From Cryptosporangium minutisporangium (GTDB lineage: Bacteria; Actinomycetota; Actinomycetes; Mycobacteriales; Cryptosporangiaceae), in NCBI RefSeq assembly GCF_039536245.1, contig NZ_BAAAYN010000050.1:150-52127 (forward strand): a stretch of 51,978 bases of DNA. Direction: 5' to 3'. Under the pieces are notes generated by a model that saw only the letters and a list, made by a program, of their open reading frames with translations, searched no databases and was not told where the DNA came from. Made by a program: the position numbers and the translations under genes. Below are positions 14,552 to 23,238 of this stretch, piece by piece. The stretch's first letter is position 1. Each line of letters begins with the position of its first letter.

Positions 14552-15622
14552 ATGACGACACAGCACACCGCACCCGAGTCCCGCGCGGACGGCCGGAATG
14601 CCCCGCTCACCGGCCGGGAGCTCCGGCTCGCCGGCCGCCCGGTCGGCGAACCCGGCCTCGAGCACTTCGACCTCGTCGACGTCGACGTTCCGGCCCTCGC
14701 CGACGGGCAGATCCTCGTCCGCAACACGTGGATGTCGGTCGACCCGTACATGCGGGGCCGGATGAACGACGTCCCGTCCTACCTCCCGCCGTTCCGCGTC
14801 GGCGGTCCGCTGGAGGGCAGCGCGGTCGGCGAGGTCGTCGAGTCCCGGTCACCGTCGATCCCGATCGGCGCGACCGTCACCCACTTCTTCGGGTGGCGGG
14901 ACTACGCGGTGGTCGACGCCGGCGCCGCGACCGTCGTCGACCTCGCGCTCGCTCCCCCGCAGGCCTACCTCAGCGCGCTCGGCACGACCGGGCTCACCGC
15001 CTACGCCGCGCTGACCGAGGTCGCACCGGTCCGGCCCTGCGACACCGTGTTCGTCTCCGGCGCCGCCGGCGCGGTCGGGAGCGTCGCCGGCCAGGTCGCC
15101 CGCCACCTCGGCGCGGGCACGGTGATCGGCTCGGCCGGCGGTCCGGAGAAGGCGCGGAAGCTGACCGCGGACTTCGGCTTCGACGTCGCGCTCGACTACC
15201 GGTCCGGCCCGATCGCCGAGCAGCTCCACCGGGCCGCCCCCGACGGCATCGACGTCTACCTCGACAACGTCGGCGGTGACCACCTGGTCGCCGCGATCGA
15301 CGCCGCCCGGATCGGTGCGCGGTTCGCCCTGGTCGGCGCGATCAGCGGCTACAACGCGACCGAGCCGGTACCCGGTCCGCCGAACCTGTTCCGGACGTAC
15401 TGGCGGGAGGTGACGCTGCGCGGCATGCTCGTCACCTCCTACCTGCACACGTTCCCGGAGTGGATCGGGCTGGCCGCAGGCTGGCTGCGGGACGGGACGC
15501 TGCGGACCGAGGAGACCGTGGTCGACGGCCTGGACCAGGCGCCGGCGGCGTTCCTCGGCGTCCTCCGCGGCGCGAACACCGGCAAGATGCTGGTGCGACT
15601 CGCGGACAACCCGCCCTCTTGA
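14552..15622 (+). CDS. NADP-dependent oxidoreductase, MDR family (CurA/leukotriene B4 reductase type)
   Basis: This 356-residue medium-chain reductase lacks zinc ligands and belongs to the prostaglandin reductase/CurA group that reduces alpha,beta-unsaturated ketones with NADPH. Signatures are WMSVDPYMRGRMND near residues 60-73, the nucleotide-binding VSGAAGAVGSVAGQVARHLG around 167-186, and YLDNVGGDHLVAAI. The C-terminal GKMLVRLAD is also typical. The ATG at 14552 matches the family N-terminus (LTGRELRLAGRPVGEP). It is divergent from the MmyB-type XRE regulator, a frequent pairing in actinobacteria. An oxidative-stress or xenobiotic role is inferred. Confidence 0.92.
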   Translation: MTTQHTAPESRADGRNAPLTGRELRLAGRPVGEPGLEHFDLVDVDVPALADGQILVRNTWMSVDPYMRGRMNDVPSYLPPFRVGGPLEGSAVGEVVESRSPSIPIGATVTHFFGWRDYAVVDAGAATVVDLALAPPQAYLSALGTTGLTAYAALTEVAPVRPCDTVFVSGAAGAVGSVAGQVARHLGAGTVIGSAGGPEKARKLTADFGFDVALDYRSGPIAEQLHRAAPDGIDVYLDNVGGDHLVAAIDAARIGARFALVGAISGYNATEPVPGPPNLFRTYWREVTLRGMLVTSYLHTFPEWIGLAAGWLRDGTLRTEETVVDGLDQAPAAFLGVLRGANTGKMLVRLADNPPS

Positions 15623-15690
15623 TCGATTCCCGTACCTAATCCCGTGCGCTACCGTGCTTAACGGCGATTGAGTACCGGTGAGGAAGAACA

Positions 15691-17007
15691 GTGCGACTGA
15701 GTGACTTGCAGGCGATCACCCACGAAGACCTGTTGATCACCCGGTTGGGGCCACGGACCGTGGAGACGCCGTTACAGGAACTTCTCGGGAACCGGCAGGA
15801 ATCGGTGCATTACGTCACCGAGACCGACCGGGTCCTGGTGGACGACACCCTGGGCATGGCGAAGAACCGGGGAGTCGACGCCGCCGACCTTCCCGCGTTC
15901 AACCCCGGCGGGCCACGGCGCCAGCTGTTCTTCGACCCGTCCGAGGTCACCGCCGCGATCGTCACCTGCGGCGGGCTGTGCCCGGGTCTGAACAACGTCA
16001 TCCGGGCACTGGTGCTGCACCTGCGGCACGCGTACGGCTGCCGTGACGTCCTCGGGTTCCGGAACGGCTACCAAGGGCTGGCCGACGGATCGGAGCCGCT
16101 GCGGCTCACCCCGGACCTGGTCCGCGACATCCACACCCGTGGCGGCACGATCCTGGGCACGTCCCGGGGCAGCCAAGACCCGGCGACGATGATCGACACG
16201 CTCGTGGCCCACAAGGTCAACGCGCTGTTCGTCGTCGGCGGCGACGGCACGCTGCGCGGCGCGCAGATGCTCGCCGCCGAGGCGGCCCGCCGCGGCCTCC
16301 CGATCGCCGTCGTCGGCGTCCCGAAGACGATCGACAACGACATCCCGTGGATCGACCACAGCTTCGGCTTCCAGACGGCCTACGCCCGGGCCGCCGAGTC
16401 GATCCAGGCCGCGCACACCGAGGCCAGCTCCGGCGTGAACGGCATCGGGCTGGTCAAGCTGATGGGCCGGCACTCCGGCTTCATCGCCGCCCACGCGACG
16501 CTGGTCGCCCAGGGCGTGGACTTCACGCTCATCCCCGAGGTGCCGTTCACGCTCGACGGGCTGCTCGACGGCGTCCGGAAGAAGCTGGCGAACCAGGGAC
16601 ACGCGGTGGTCGTGGTCGCCGAGGGCGCGGGGCAGGATCTCCTGCCTCCGTCCACCGCCACCGACCCGTCCGGCAACCGCAAGCTCGGCGACATCGGCGC
16701 GTTCCTGCGCGAGCAGCTCACCGAGGGGTTGAGCGACCTGCCGCTGTCGCTGCGCTACATCGACCCCGGGTACGCGATCCGGTCGGTGCCGGCCAACGCG
16801 TTCGACGCGGTGTACTGCACCCGGTTGGCGCAGGCGGCCACGCACGCGGCGATGGCCGGCTTCACGTCGGTGATGGTGGGCAGCCGTCGCGGCCGGTTCA
16901 TCAACTTGCCGATAGCGCTGGCCACGGCGACCAGCAACCATGTCGACCCGCACGGCGACCTCTGGATGGCGGTCCTGGAGACGACCGGCCAGCCGCTCTC
17001 ACTCTGA
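15691..17007 (+). CDS. 6-phosphofructokinase, plant-type/clade III
   Basis: This 438-residue PfkA-superfamily enzyme phosphorylates fructose 6-phosphate to the 1,6-bisphosphate. The GTG start at 15691 is preceded by GAGGAAG. An N-terminal extension of about 80 residues is followed by TCGGLCPGLNNVIRAL (92-107), GGDGT (183-187), PKTIDND (211-217) and MGRHSG (258-263). Gly in GGDGT is the ATP-type residue, whereas the Lys in PKTIDND is the residue seen in PPi-dependent and plant/protist enzymes. This combination usually goes with ATP as donor, but it should be assayed. The length and extension resemble plant and trypanosome forms rather than the 320-residue bacterial PfkA. It is monocistronic here. 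Confidence 0.93.
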   Translation: MRLSDLQAITHEDLLITRLGPRTVETPLQELLGNRQESVHYVTETDRVLVDDTLGMAKNRGVDAADLPAFNPGGPRRQLFFDPSEVTAAIVTCGGLCPGLNNVIRALVLHLRHAYGCRDVLGFRNGYQGLADGSEPLRLTPDLVRDIHTRGGTILGTSRGSQDPATMIDTLVAHKVNALFVVGGDGTLRGAQMLAAEAARRGLPIAVVGVPKTIDNDIPWIDHSFGFQTAYARAAESIQAAHTEASSGVNGIGLVKLMGRHSGFIAAHATLVAQGVDFTLIPEVPFTLDGLLDGVRKKLANQGHAVVVVAEGAGQDLLPPSTATDPSGNRKLGDIGAFLREQLTEGLSDLPLSLRYIDPGYAIRSVPANAFDAVYCTRLAQAATHAAMAGFTSVMVGSRRGRFINLPIALATATSNHVDPHGDLWMAVLETTGQPLSL

Positions 17008-17040
17008 CGACGGGCCGGGGGACGACGCCCGGGCCCCGCG

Positions 17041-17988
17041 TCAGTAGTGGCCGTTGTTCTGGAAGTAGTTCCACGCCCCGCACGGGGTGTCGTACCGGTT
17101 CTTGATGTAGCCGAGCCCCCAGCGGATCTGCGTCGCCGGGTTCGTCCGCCAGTCGTCGGCGACCGAGGACATCTTGTCGCCGGGCAGCGCCTGCGGAATG
17201 CCGTACGCGCCCGACGACGGGTTCTCGGCGTCGAACCGCCAGCCGCTCTCCTTCATCCAGAGCTTTTCCAGGCAGGTCATCTCGCTGGTCGGGAAGCCGT
17301 ACTCGGAGAGCAGCGCACACCCGGTGTTCTTCGCACCGGAGTACGTTCCACAGTCGACCGGTGCGGTCGGCACCGGAGCGCCGCTCGTTCCTTCTTCCTC
17401 GGCGCGGGTTTCGCGGGCCTCCGCGGCCCGCTCGGCGGTCTCGGCCGCCGCCTGCTGGGCAGACGCGGCCTTGTCGGCCGCGCGGTTCCGGGCAGCGGCC
17501 AGGGTCTCCTCCCGCTGGCGCGCGAGCGCGGCGGCGTCCTCCTGGTCCTCGGCGCGGGTGCCCGGGGTCGCGACCCGGCCCGGGGTGTCGGCCTGGACCT
17601 CGTTCTCGACCTGGACCGTGTCCGGGTCGGTGTCCCGGAGGACGGTGACCGTCACGCCGACCACGACGACGAGCACCAGCAGGACGACGGCGGCGATCCG
17701 GAGCGGTAAGTGCGTGACCGGCCGCACGTGCTTGCCGCGGCCGGGACGGCGCACGGGCACCGCGGGGTCGGCGCCCTCAGGGGTGGGGGACATGCTCGGC
17801 GCGGTATGTCCGGTGGGGGCGGCGAACGCCGGAGACTCCGGACCGCCGACGGGTGGTGCGCTGGTCACCGCCGCCAACTGCGCGGTGGCATCGGCGGCGC
17901 CGGTCTCCGCGACCGGACGCAGCCGCGCGGTCTCGTCCGCGACCGGACCGACCGAACCGTCCGAACCCGACGGATCGCGGTAGGTCAT
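17041..17988 (-). CDS. Membrane-anchored lytic transglycosylase-like protein
   Basis: This 315-residue protein has a cytoplasmic N-terminus of about 105 residues, rich in Pro and Ala and ending RPGRGKHVRPVTHLPLR. One transmembrane helix follows (about 107-128, IAAVVLLVLVVVVGVTVTVL). An extracellular Ala/Glu/Arg-rich coiled-coil region comes next (about 155-215), and the C-terminal domain has an SLT-like fold. In it LWMKESGWRFDAENPSSGAYGIPQALPG carries the catalytic Glu of MKESGW and the AYGIPQ motif; Cys residues may form disulfides. It probably cleaves peptidoglycan at the cell surface. The ATG at 17988 has only a weak ribosome site, so the N-terminus is uncertain. Confidence 0.85.
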   Translation of the reverse strand: MTYRDPSGSDGSVGPVADETARLRPVAETGAADATAQLAAVTSAPPVGGPESPAFAAPTGHTAPSMSPTPEGADPAVPVRRPGRGKHVRPVTHLPLRIAAVVLLVLVVVVGVTVTVLRDTDPDTVQVENEVQADTPGRVATPGTRAEDQEDAAALARQREETLAAARNRAADKAASAQQAAAETAERAAEARETRAEEEGTSGAPVPTAPVDCGTYSGAKNTGCALLSEYGFPTSEMTCLEKLWMKESGWRFDAENPSSGAYGIPQALPGDKMSSVADDWRTNPATQIRWGLGYIKNRYDTPCGAWNYFQNNGHY

Positions 17989-18192
17989 GGGCGCCCGACC
18001 GCCCGTAACGAGCGTCCCGGCACCGCAGATCCGGTCGGCAGTACGTCTGTGCCCGACATGGCGCACCTTTCGCGTCCGGCGCGCGTCAGCACTCCGACCC
18101 CGGGATTCGTCCGGCGTCACTCGCGCGCACCGCGCGACGGTACCGAACTCCGATCACGCGCGGAAACGCCCGTCCCGTCAGTTCGCGGGTCT

Positions 18193-18211
18193 GCGCGGAA
18201 GCCTTCCGCGC
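18193..18211. promoter_or_regulatory. Perfect 9-bp-arm palindrome
   Basis: GCGCGGAAG-C-CTTCCGCGC is a perfect inverted repeat with a one-base centre, 7 bp from a longer hairpin. It could be an operator for the downstream lytic transglycosylase-like gene or part of a bipartite terminator. Confidence 0.45.
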
Positions 18212-18217
18212 TGATTC

Positions 18218-18262
18218 ACGTCGAATCCGCTTCCACGAGCTCCGTGGAAGCGGATTTGACGT
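18218..18262 (-). terminator. Strong hairpin downstream of amidase gene
   Basis: Two 20-base arms (18218-18237 and 18243-18262) pair with a single mismatch around a 5-nt loop, AGCTC. The structure lies 42 bp past the amidase stop on the minus strand. There is no T-run, which is usual for actinobacterial terminators. The length of the stem is well above what a terminator needs. Confidence 0.7.
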
Positions 18263-18303
18263 ATCTGGGCGGAGCGGCGCGAGGAGCGTGCCGAGGTGCC
18301 GGA

Positions 18304-19833
18304 CTAGAGGGCTGGGCGCCGATCCGCCCAGGGGGCGGCGGCCTCCAGCTGCCCGGCGAGCCGCAGCAGCTGCGGCTCCGCGCCCAGCCGCCCGACGAAC
18401 TGGACGCCGATCGGCAACCCGTCCGGCGTCCAGTGCAGCGGCACGGTCATCGCCGGGCGTCCGGTGAGGTTCGCCAGCTGGGTGTACGGAACCCAGCTCA
18501 GGTTCTCCGCCACCAGCCGGTCGACGATCCCGGTGTGCCGGAGCAGCCCTGCCGTGCCGGTGGCGAGGAAGAACCGCTGTCCGGCGCGGAGCGGCGCGGG
18601 GATGTCGAAGAAACCGATCCGCGGCGGCGGCGTCGCGGTGGTCGGCGTCAGGAGGAGGTCGTAGGACGCGTGGAACGTCGCGAGCCGCCGGGTGTGCTCG
18701 TGCCGCCGCTCGATCGCGCGGGCGAACACGACCGGCGACGTCGCCCGGCCGATCGCCGCCATCAGCAGCGTGTCCGGCTCGAACAGCGCGTTCGGCGCAC
18801 CGGTGACCTTTCGGACGTCCTCCACGGTCTGGGCGCAGGCGACGAACCAGGTCGTGAGGAAGTCCGCGGCGAGCGCACCGTCGTCGACCGGCTGCCGGTC
18901 GAGCTCGACGACCTCGTGACCCAGCCCGGTGAGGAGCGCGGCGGCGCCCTGGGCCGCGGCGATCACCTCGGGGTGCGGCGCGGGGTTGATCCCGCTGGCC
19001 GTGCAGACCGCGATCCGCAGCCGCCCCGGCTCGCGCCCGACCTCGTCGAGGAGCGGACCGGTGGGCTGCGCCGCCAGGTACGGGGCGTCGTCGGCGGGTC
19101 CGACCAGGACGTCGAGCAGAGCGGCGGTGTCGCGCACCGACCGGGAGATGACGCCGTCGGTGGCGGTACCGCCGAGGCCTTCGGCGCGGACCGGACCGGC
19201 GGGGACCAGACCGCGGGACGGCTTCAGACCGAACAGGCCGCAGGCGGAGGCGGGGATGCGGATCGAGCCGCCCCCGTCGCTGGCTCCGGCCGCCGGCACG
19301 ATGCCGGCGGCCACCGCGGCCGCGGCACCGCCGGACGACCCGCCCGGCGTGCGGTCGGTGTTCCAGGGGTTGCGGGCCGGGCCGTGGAGGAGCGGCTCGG
19401 TGATGCCCTTGGCGCCGAACTCGGGGGTGTTGGTCTTGCCGAAGATGGCGAGGCCCGCCTCGATGAAGCGCCGCACGACGGTGGAGCTCGTCGTGGCCGA
19501 CGTCTGCGCCAGCGCCCGGCACCCGTTGCTGGTCGGGTACCCCGCCAGGTCTTGGTGCAGGTCCTTGATCAGGAACGGGACGCCGCCCAGCGGCGGGTTC
19601 GCGACCGAAGTCGGTGGCGGCTCGACGTCGGCGACGATCGCGTTGATCTGGGGATTCACCTTCTCGGCCCGGAGCCGGGCAGCGTCGAGCAGCTCGGCCG
19701 GGGACACCTCGCCGGCGCGGACCAGCTCGGCGAGACCGACGGCATCGTACGACGCGTACTCGTCCAACCCGGCCGCCTCTCGTCGGTGTGCGAGCGGACA
19801 GGATAGCTGCCGGTACCGCCGAGTACCAGACAT
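18304..19833 (-). CDS. Amidase (amidase signature family)
   Basis: This enzyme of about 509 residues has the amidase-signature Ser-cisSer-Lys triad. The lysine is in PFLIKDLHQD, the cis-serine in the glycine-rich ASDGGGSIRIPA, and the nucleophile serine region is TPGGSSGGAAAAVAAG. The opening DEYASYDAVGLAELVRAGEVSPAEL is the common start of family members that hydrolyse small amides. The ATG at 19833 has a weak GGAG; a TTG at 19767, with GAGAGG nine bases upstream and matching the family N-terminus exactly, is a serious alternative. It is divergent from the LPVTG-containing membrane protein and ends just before a strong hairpin. The substrate is unknown. Confidence 0.88.
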   Translation of the reverse strand: MSGTRRYRQLSCPLAHRREAAGLDEYASYDAVGLAELVRAGEVSPAELLDAARLRAEKVNPQINAIVADVEPPPTSVANPPLGGVPFLIKDLHQDLAGYPTSNGCRALAQTSATTSSTVVRRFIEAGLAIFGKTNTPEFGAKGITEPLLHGPARNPWNTDRTPGGSSGGAAAAVAAGIVPAAGASDGGGSIRIPASACGLFGLKPSRGLVPAGPVRAEGLGGTATDGVISRSVRDTAALLDVLVGPADDAPYLAAQPTGPLLDEVGREPGRLRIAVCTASGINPAPHPEVIAAAQGAAALLTGLGHEVVELDRQPVDDGALAADFLTTWFVACAQTVEDVRKVTGAPNALFEPDTLLMAAIGRATSPVVFARAIERRHEHTRRLATFHASYDLLLTPTTATPPPRIGFFDIPAPLRAGQRFFLATGTAGLLRHTGIVDRLVAENLSWVPYTQLANLTGRPAMTVPLHWTPDGLPIGVQFVGRLGAEPQLLRLAGQLEAAAPWADRRPAL

Positions 19834-19927
19834 CGGCGCTCCGCGGCAGCGAGGAGACCGACAGACGCCGTTTAACGGACTTTCTGGTTGTGAATACTTA
19901 AAACGGAACATGGCGAGAGGCGGCACC
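19834..19927. promoter_or_regulatory. Divergent promoter with A/T-rich patch
   Basis: The stretch 19870-19909 is markedly A/T-rich for this genome and contains an extended -10-like TGTGAATACT and CGTTTAA/TTAAAACG half-matching arms. It probably carries the promoter of the downstream membrane-protein gene on the plus strand. Confidence 0.4.
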
Positions 19928-20701
19928 ATGGCGGATCACCCGGATCCTTCGCCCAGACACTCGGCGCACGAACGGACCGAGCACGTGCCCCCGTCCGCGT
20001 TGCCGCTGCTGGCGAGCAGTGGCCGGGACACCGCGGTCATCCTGCTGGCCACCGCCACCGCGATCTTCCTCGCGCTGGCCGTCGCGCTGAGCCTGATGCT
20101 CTGGCGGGCGCGATCCGACGGCAACACGCTCGCGGCCGGCACCGCGTCGGCGTCGCCCAGCACGCCGGACGCGTCCGCCGCGGCGCAGCCGGTGGCACCG
20201 GCGCCGTCAGCACCCGCGGCCGTTCCCGGCGAGACGGCCGCGTCCGCCGCGCAGGAGGCGGAGGAGTCGGCGCACGCGGAGGAGTCGGCGCACGCGGAGG
20301 AGTCGGCCACCGCCGAGGCGGAGGCGTCCGAGACCGCACAGGCGGAGGCGACCGCCCACGCCACCGAGTCCGCGACGGCCGACCCGGACGCCGCGACGAC
20401 GGACCACGGCTACCTGCCGGTCACCGGGAAGAACCCGGCCGTCCCCTGGCTGATCGGTAGCGGACTCGGCCTGACGCTCGCCGGGTTCGTGCTGGCCGGC
20501 GGCGCGCGGCGCCGGGTCTCGATCGTCTTCCCGACGGGGGACGCCGGCCTGTCCGCCGTCGAGGCGCTGCGCCAGGCACTGGAGGAGCGGGAGCCGCCGA
20601 AGTACGCGGATCCGCAGCCCCGGCGGCTCGACCCGGCCGACCAGACCATCCGCCTGCGACGCGTCGCGGAGCGCGCTGCACCCCGGCGCCCCGCCGACTG
20701 A
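19928..20701 (+). CDS. Two-span membrane protein with Ala/Glu repeat stalk and internal LPVTG
   Basis: This 257-residue protein is one I cannot assign to a family. Its start at ATG 19928 follows GAGAGG by seven bases. There is a short cytoplasmic head, a first membrane span (about 36-58), and a low-complexity Ala/Ser/Pro then Ala/Glu/His/Ser stalk (about 68-160) with tandem EESAHA units encoded by an 18-bp repeat. LPVTG then appears at 163-167, followed by a second span (172-191), the basic GGARRR, and a soluble tail of about 60 residues. LPxTG-span-basic is a sortase signal, but a long tail after it and an uncleaved N-terminal span are not normal for sortase substrates. It may be an envelope spacer protein. 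Confidence 0.72.
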   Translation: MADHPDPSPRHSAHERTEHVPPSALPLLASSGRDTAVILLATATAIFLALAVALSLMLWRARSDGNTLAAGTASASPSTPDASAAAQPVAPAPSAPAAVPGETAASAAQEAEESAHAEESAHAEESATAEAEASETAQAEATAHATESATADPDAATTDHGYLPVTGKNPAVPWLIGSGLGLTLAGFVLAGGARRRVSIVFPTGDAGLSAVEALRQALEEREPPKYADPQPRRLDPADQTIRLRRVAERAAPRRPAD

Positions 20702-20764
20702 GCCCTCTCGGTCGCCGCGGCCGAATGGTCCGACCGGGCCGACCGGCGACCGGCGACCGGCGAG

Positions 20765-21409
20765 TCAGTCGAAGTCGGTCGGCGCCGTCCGGTCCTGCGC
20801 GTGGACGTGCATCCGCACCAGCTGCTCAGCGGTGGTCCGCCCCGTTGACAGCGGCGGAAGCGCGTCGAGCGGAAAGAACCCGACGTCGCTGGTCTCCCCG
20901 TCCAGACCCGCCACCGGCACGCCGTCGTCGAGCCGCTCCATGACGAAGAACAGCTTGTAGATGTGCCACGGCCCCGCCGGCGAGTGCCCGTTGTGGACGC
21001 TGCCGTCGTGGACGGCGGCCAGCTTCACCGCGCGGACCGCGAGCCCGGCCTCCTCCGCGAACTCACGTTCGGCGGCCGACGCCGGCCGGTCGAGCGCGTC
21101 CGCCCAGCCGCCCGGCAGCGTCCAGCGGCCGTCCCGGGCCTCCCGGACCAGCAGCACGCGGCCGTCCTCGAACAGCGCGCCGCGGACGTCCACCTTGGGC
21201 GTGGCGTGACCGGCCTCCAGCGCCAGCACCGCCTCGACCTCCGCCGGTACGCCGTCGGAGATCAAGCCCATCAGCTCCGCGGAGAGCGCACGCATCCGGG
21301 TGTAGCGGTCCTGGTCGTAGTGGTCGGTGGCGTAGGTGAGCCCGTTCTGGGCCATCGCGGCGAGCTCGATGGCGATTCGGTGCAGCGTCGGGGCGAGCGC
21401 GGTGGTCAT
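20765..21409 (-). CDS. NUDIX hydrolase with N-terminal extension
   Basis: This 214-residue protein has an N-terminal helical domain of the kind found in NUDIX_N members (about 1-65, TLHRIAIELAAMAQNGLTYATDHYDQDRY in pattern). The NUDIX fold follows, with a box starting GGWADALDRPASAAE and finishing REFAEEAGL (about 99-122). The first Glu of the consensus box is Asp here, while the metal-binding REUxEE core is intact. Family members with this extension hydrolyse ADP-ribose or other nucleoside diphosphate derivatives. It stands alone, convergent with the membrane protein gene, 63 bp away. Confidence 0.9.
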   Translation of the reverse strand: MTTALAPTLHRIAIELAAMAQNGLTYATDHYDQDRYTRMRALSAELMGLISDGVPAEVEAVLALEAGHATPKVDVRGALFEDGRVLLVREARDGRWTLPGGWADALDRPASAAEREFAEEAGLAVRAVKLAAVHDGSVHNGHSPAGPWHIYKLFFVMERLDDGVPVAGLDGETSDVGFFPLDALPPLSTGRTTAEQLVRMHVHAQDRTAPTDFD

Positions 21410-21480
21410 GGCGCGATCGTCACACGGCGGCGCCCGCTTCCCGGCCGAGAGAAGCGGGCGCCGCTGCGGACTCGGTCGTC

Positions 21481-23079
21481 TCAGTAGGTGAAGCGAGCCA
21501 CCAGGCCCTGGAGCTCGGACGACATCTGGGCGAGCTCGGTCGCGGCCGAGCGGGTGTCGTCGACGGTGGCGGTGGTCCGCCGGGTGGCGTCGGAGACCCC
21601 GGCGATCGTCGCGGCGATGTTGCCCGCGCCGTCCGCCGCGTCGGTCAGCGTCCGGTTCATCTCCTGCGTGGTCGCGGTCTGCTCCTCGACGGCGGACGCG
21701 ATCGTCAGCTGGATGTCGTTGATCCGCTCGATGATCGACGAGATCTGATCGATCGCCTCGACCGCACCCGACGTGTCCGACTGGATCGTCTGCACCCGCT
21801 GGACGATGTCCTCGGTGGCCTTCGCGGTCTCCTGGGCGAGGTCCTTCACCTCGTTCGCGACCACCGCGAAGCCCTTGCCCGCCTCACCGGCGCGCGCGGC
21901 CTCGATCGTCGCGTTCAGCGCCAGCAGGTTGGTCTGCTCCGCGATCGAGGTGATCACCTTGACCACGGTCGCGATCTCGGTGGACGACTCGCCGAGCCGG
22001 GCGACGGTCGCGTTGGTGGCCGCGGCGACCTGCACCGCCTGCGCGGCGACCTCACTGGCCTCGGCTGTCGACTGGCTGATGTCCCGGATCGCGGCCCCCA
22101 TCTCCTGCGACCCCGAGGAGACGACCTGCAGGTTCCCGGAGACGACGTCCGCTGCTGCGGCGACCGCGTCGGCCTGGTTGGACGCCTCGTTCGCCGCCGA
22201 GCCGACCGCGCCGGACACCGACGTCAGCCGTTCCGCCGCACCTTGCAGCGTGGTGGCGTTGCCGGCCAGCGACACGATGTCCTGCCGGAGCCGGCCGATG
22301 CCGCGGTCGAGCGAGGACGCCATCTGGCCCACCTCGTCCCGGACCGTGACGCCCGAGGTGCGGGTCAGGTCGCCGACGGCGAGACCCTCCGCGACGTGGG
22401 CCACCCCGGCAACCGCCTTCCGGACCCGGTTGGCGACCCGCAGGCCGAGGTACAGGCTGAGCACGACGCCGACCACCAGCAAGATCAGGATCGTCCGGGT
22501 CGCGGCGGCCGCGTCGTCCTTCGCCTCCTTGATCGCGCTGCGGGCGTCGGCCGTGGCCTTCTCCTGGAGCGCCGCCTGGTCCTCTCCCAGCGCGCCGTAG
22601 AGCTCGGCGTACTTGGCGAAGCCGGCGGCCAACGCCGCCGGGTCGGTCGACACGGCACTGGACGTGACGCCGCTCATGAACTCGAGGAAGCCCGCCCAGT
22701 CGGCCCTGGTCTTCTCGACCAGCTGCGCTCCGGCGGAGTCGGTCAGGTTCGCCGCCAGCGTGTCGAGCGCGGCGGTGATCTGCTCCTGGTTCGCCGTCAT
22801 CCCCTCGCGGATCGTGGCGGCCTGCGACGGGTAGAGACGCAGCGCGGAGACGCCGCCGCCGTAGGACTCGATGCTCTTGGCGAACTGCCCGGACGCGCTG
22901 AGCACAGTGATGCTGCGGCTCTGCGTGGCCGCCGCCGTGTTGTTGAGGTCGCGCACGGTCTTGATCGCCAACCCGCCGACGATCACGCCGATGACTGTCG
23001 CGACCAGCACCGCCGACGCGATCTTCGTCCGCAGTGAGCGGTCGTCAAAGATCGCCCATACCCCGCGCTGTCCGGCCAC
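21481..23079 (-). CDS. Methyl-accepting chemotaxis protein
   Basis: This 532-residue chemoreceptor has a first membrane span near 20-40, an extracellular four-helix-bundle sensor (about 45-195) and a second span ([20 protein letters not shown]). A HAMP domain with [21 protein letters not shown] follows, and then a long cytoplasmic signalling domain. The tip [31 protein letters not shown] is the highly conserved CheA/CheW contact hairpin. The GTG at 23079 is chosen because AAGGGAA lies upstream and the frame beyond is Arg/Pro-rich noise. No che or flagellar genes are in the window, so it is an orphan receptor here. The ligand is unknown. Confidence 0.93.
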   Translation of the reverse strand: MAGQRGVWAIFDDRSLRTKIASAVLVATVIGVIVGGLAIKTVRDLNNTAAATQSRSITVLSASGQFAKSIESYGGGVSALRLYPSQAATIREGMTANQEQITAALDTLAANLTDSAGAQLVEKTRADWAGFLEFMSGVTSSAVSTDPAALAAGFAKYAELYGALGEDQAALQEKATADARSAIKEAKDDAAAATRTILILLVVGVVLSLYLGLRVANRVRKAVAGVAHVAEGLAVGDLTRTSGVTVRDEVGQMASSLDRGIGRLRQDIVSLAGNATTLQGAAERLTSVSGAVGSAANEASNQADAVAAAADVVSGNLQVVSSGSQEMGAAIRDISQSTAEASEVAAQAVQVAAATNATVARLGESSTEIATVVKVITSIAEQTNLLALNATIEAARAGEAGKGFAVVANEVKDLAQETAKATEDIVQRVQTIQSDTSGAVEAIDQISSIIERINDIQLTIASAVEEQTATTQEMNRTLTDAADGAGNIAATIAGVSDATRRTTATVDDTRSAATELAQMSSELQGLVARFTY

Positions 23080-23197
23080 TACGGTTCCCTTCGATCGACA
23101 CTGCCTGCCTGTTCGGCCAAAACGAGGCTGATCGGAGAGTTTCAGGCGGTGAAATGTGCGTACCGGGCATCGCACAGGCGTCCGAACCGGGTCGCTA

Positions 23198-23220
23198 CCC
23201 TGTCCGCATGCGGGACAGGG
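23198..23220. promoter_or_regulatory. Palindrome in 5' region of MmcQ/YjbR gene
   Basis: CCCTGTCC and GGACAGGG arms flank GCATGCG, giving an extended dyad 18 bp before the ATG of the following gene. It could be an operator or a transcript hairpin near the ribosome site. The palindromic CGCATGCG centre lengthens the symmetry. Confidence 0.45.
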
Positions 23221-23238
23221 CGGCGCACGAGGACGTCG

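Larger units (their letters stand above)
17989..18303. other. Intergenic region with two inverted repeats
   Basis: No gene is supported in this 315-bp gap between two minus-strand genes. It contains a perfect 19-bp palindrome (18193-18211) and a long hairpin (18218-18262), described separately. The remainder probably holds the promoter of the lytic transglycosylase-like gene. Confidence 0.6.

Noticed and set aside
21481-23079. Part of a chemotaxis gene cluster
   Set aside because: No cheA, cheW, cheY, cheB/R or flagellar genes are found anywhere in the window.
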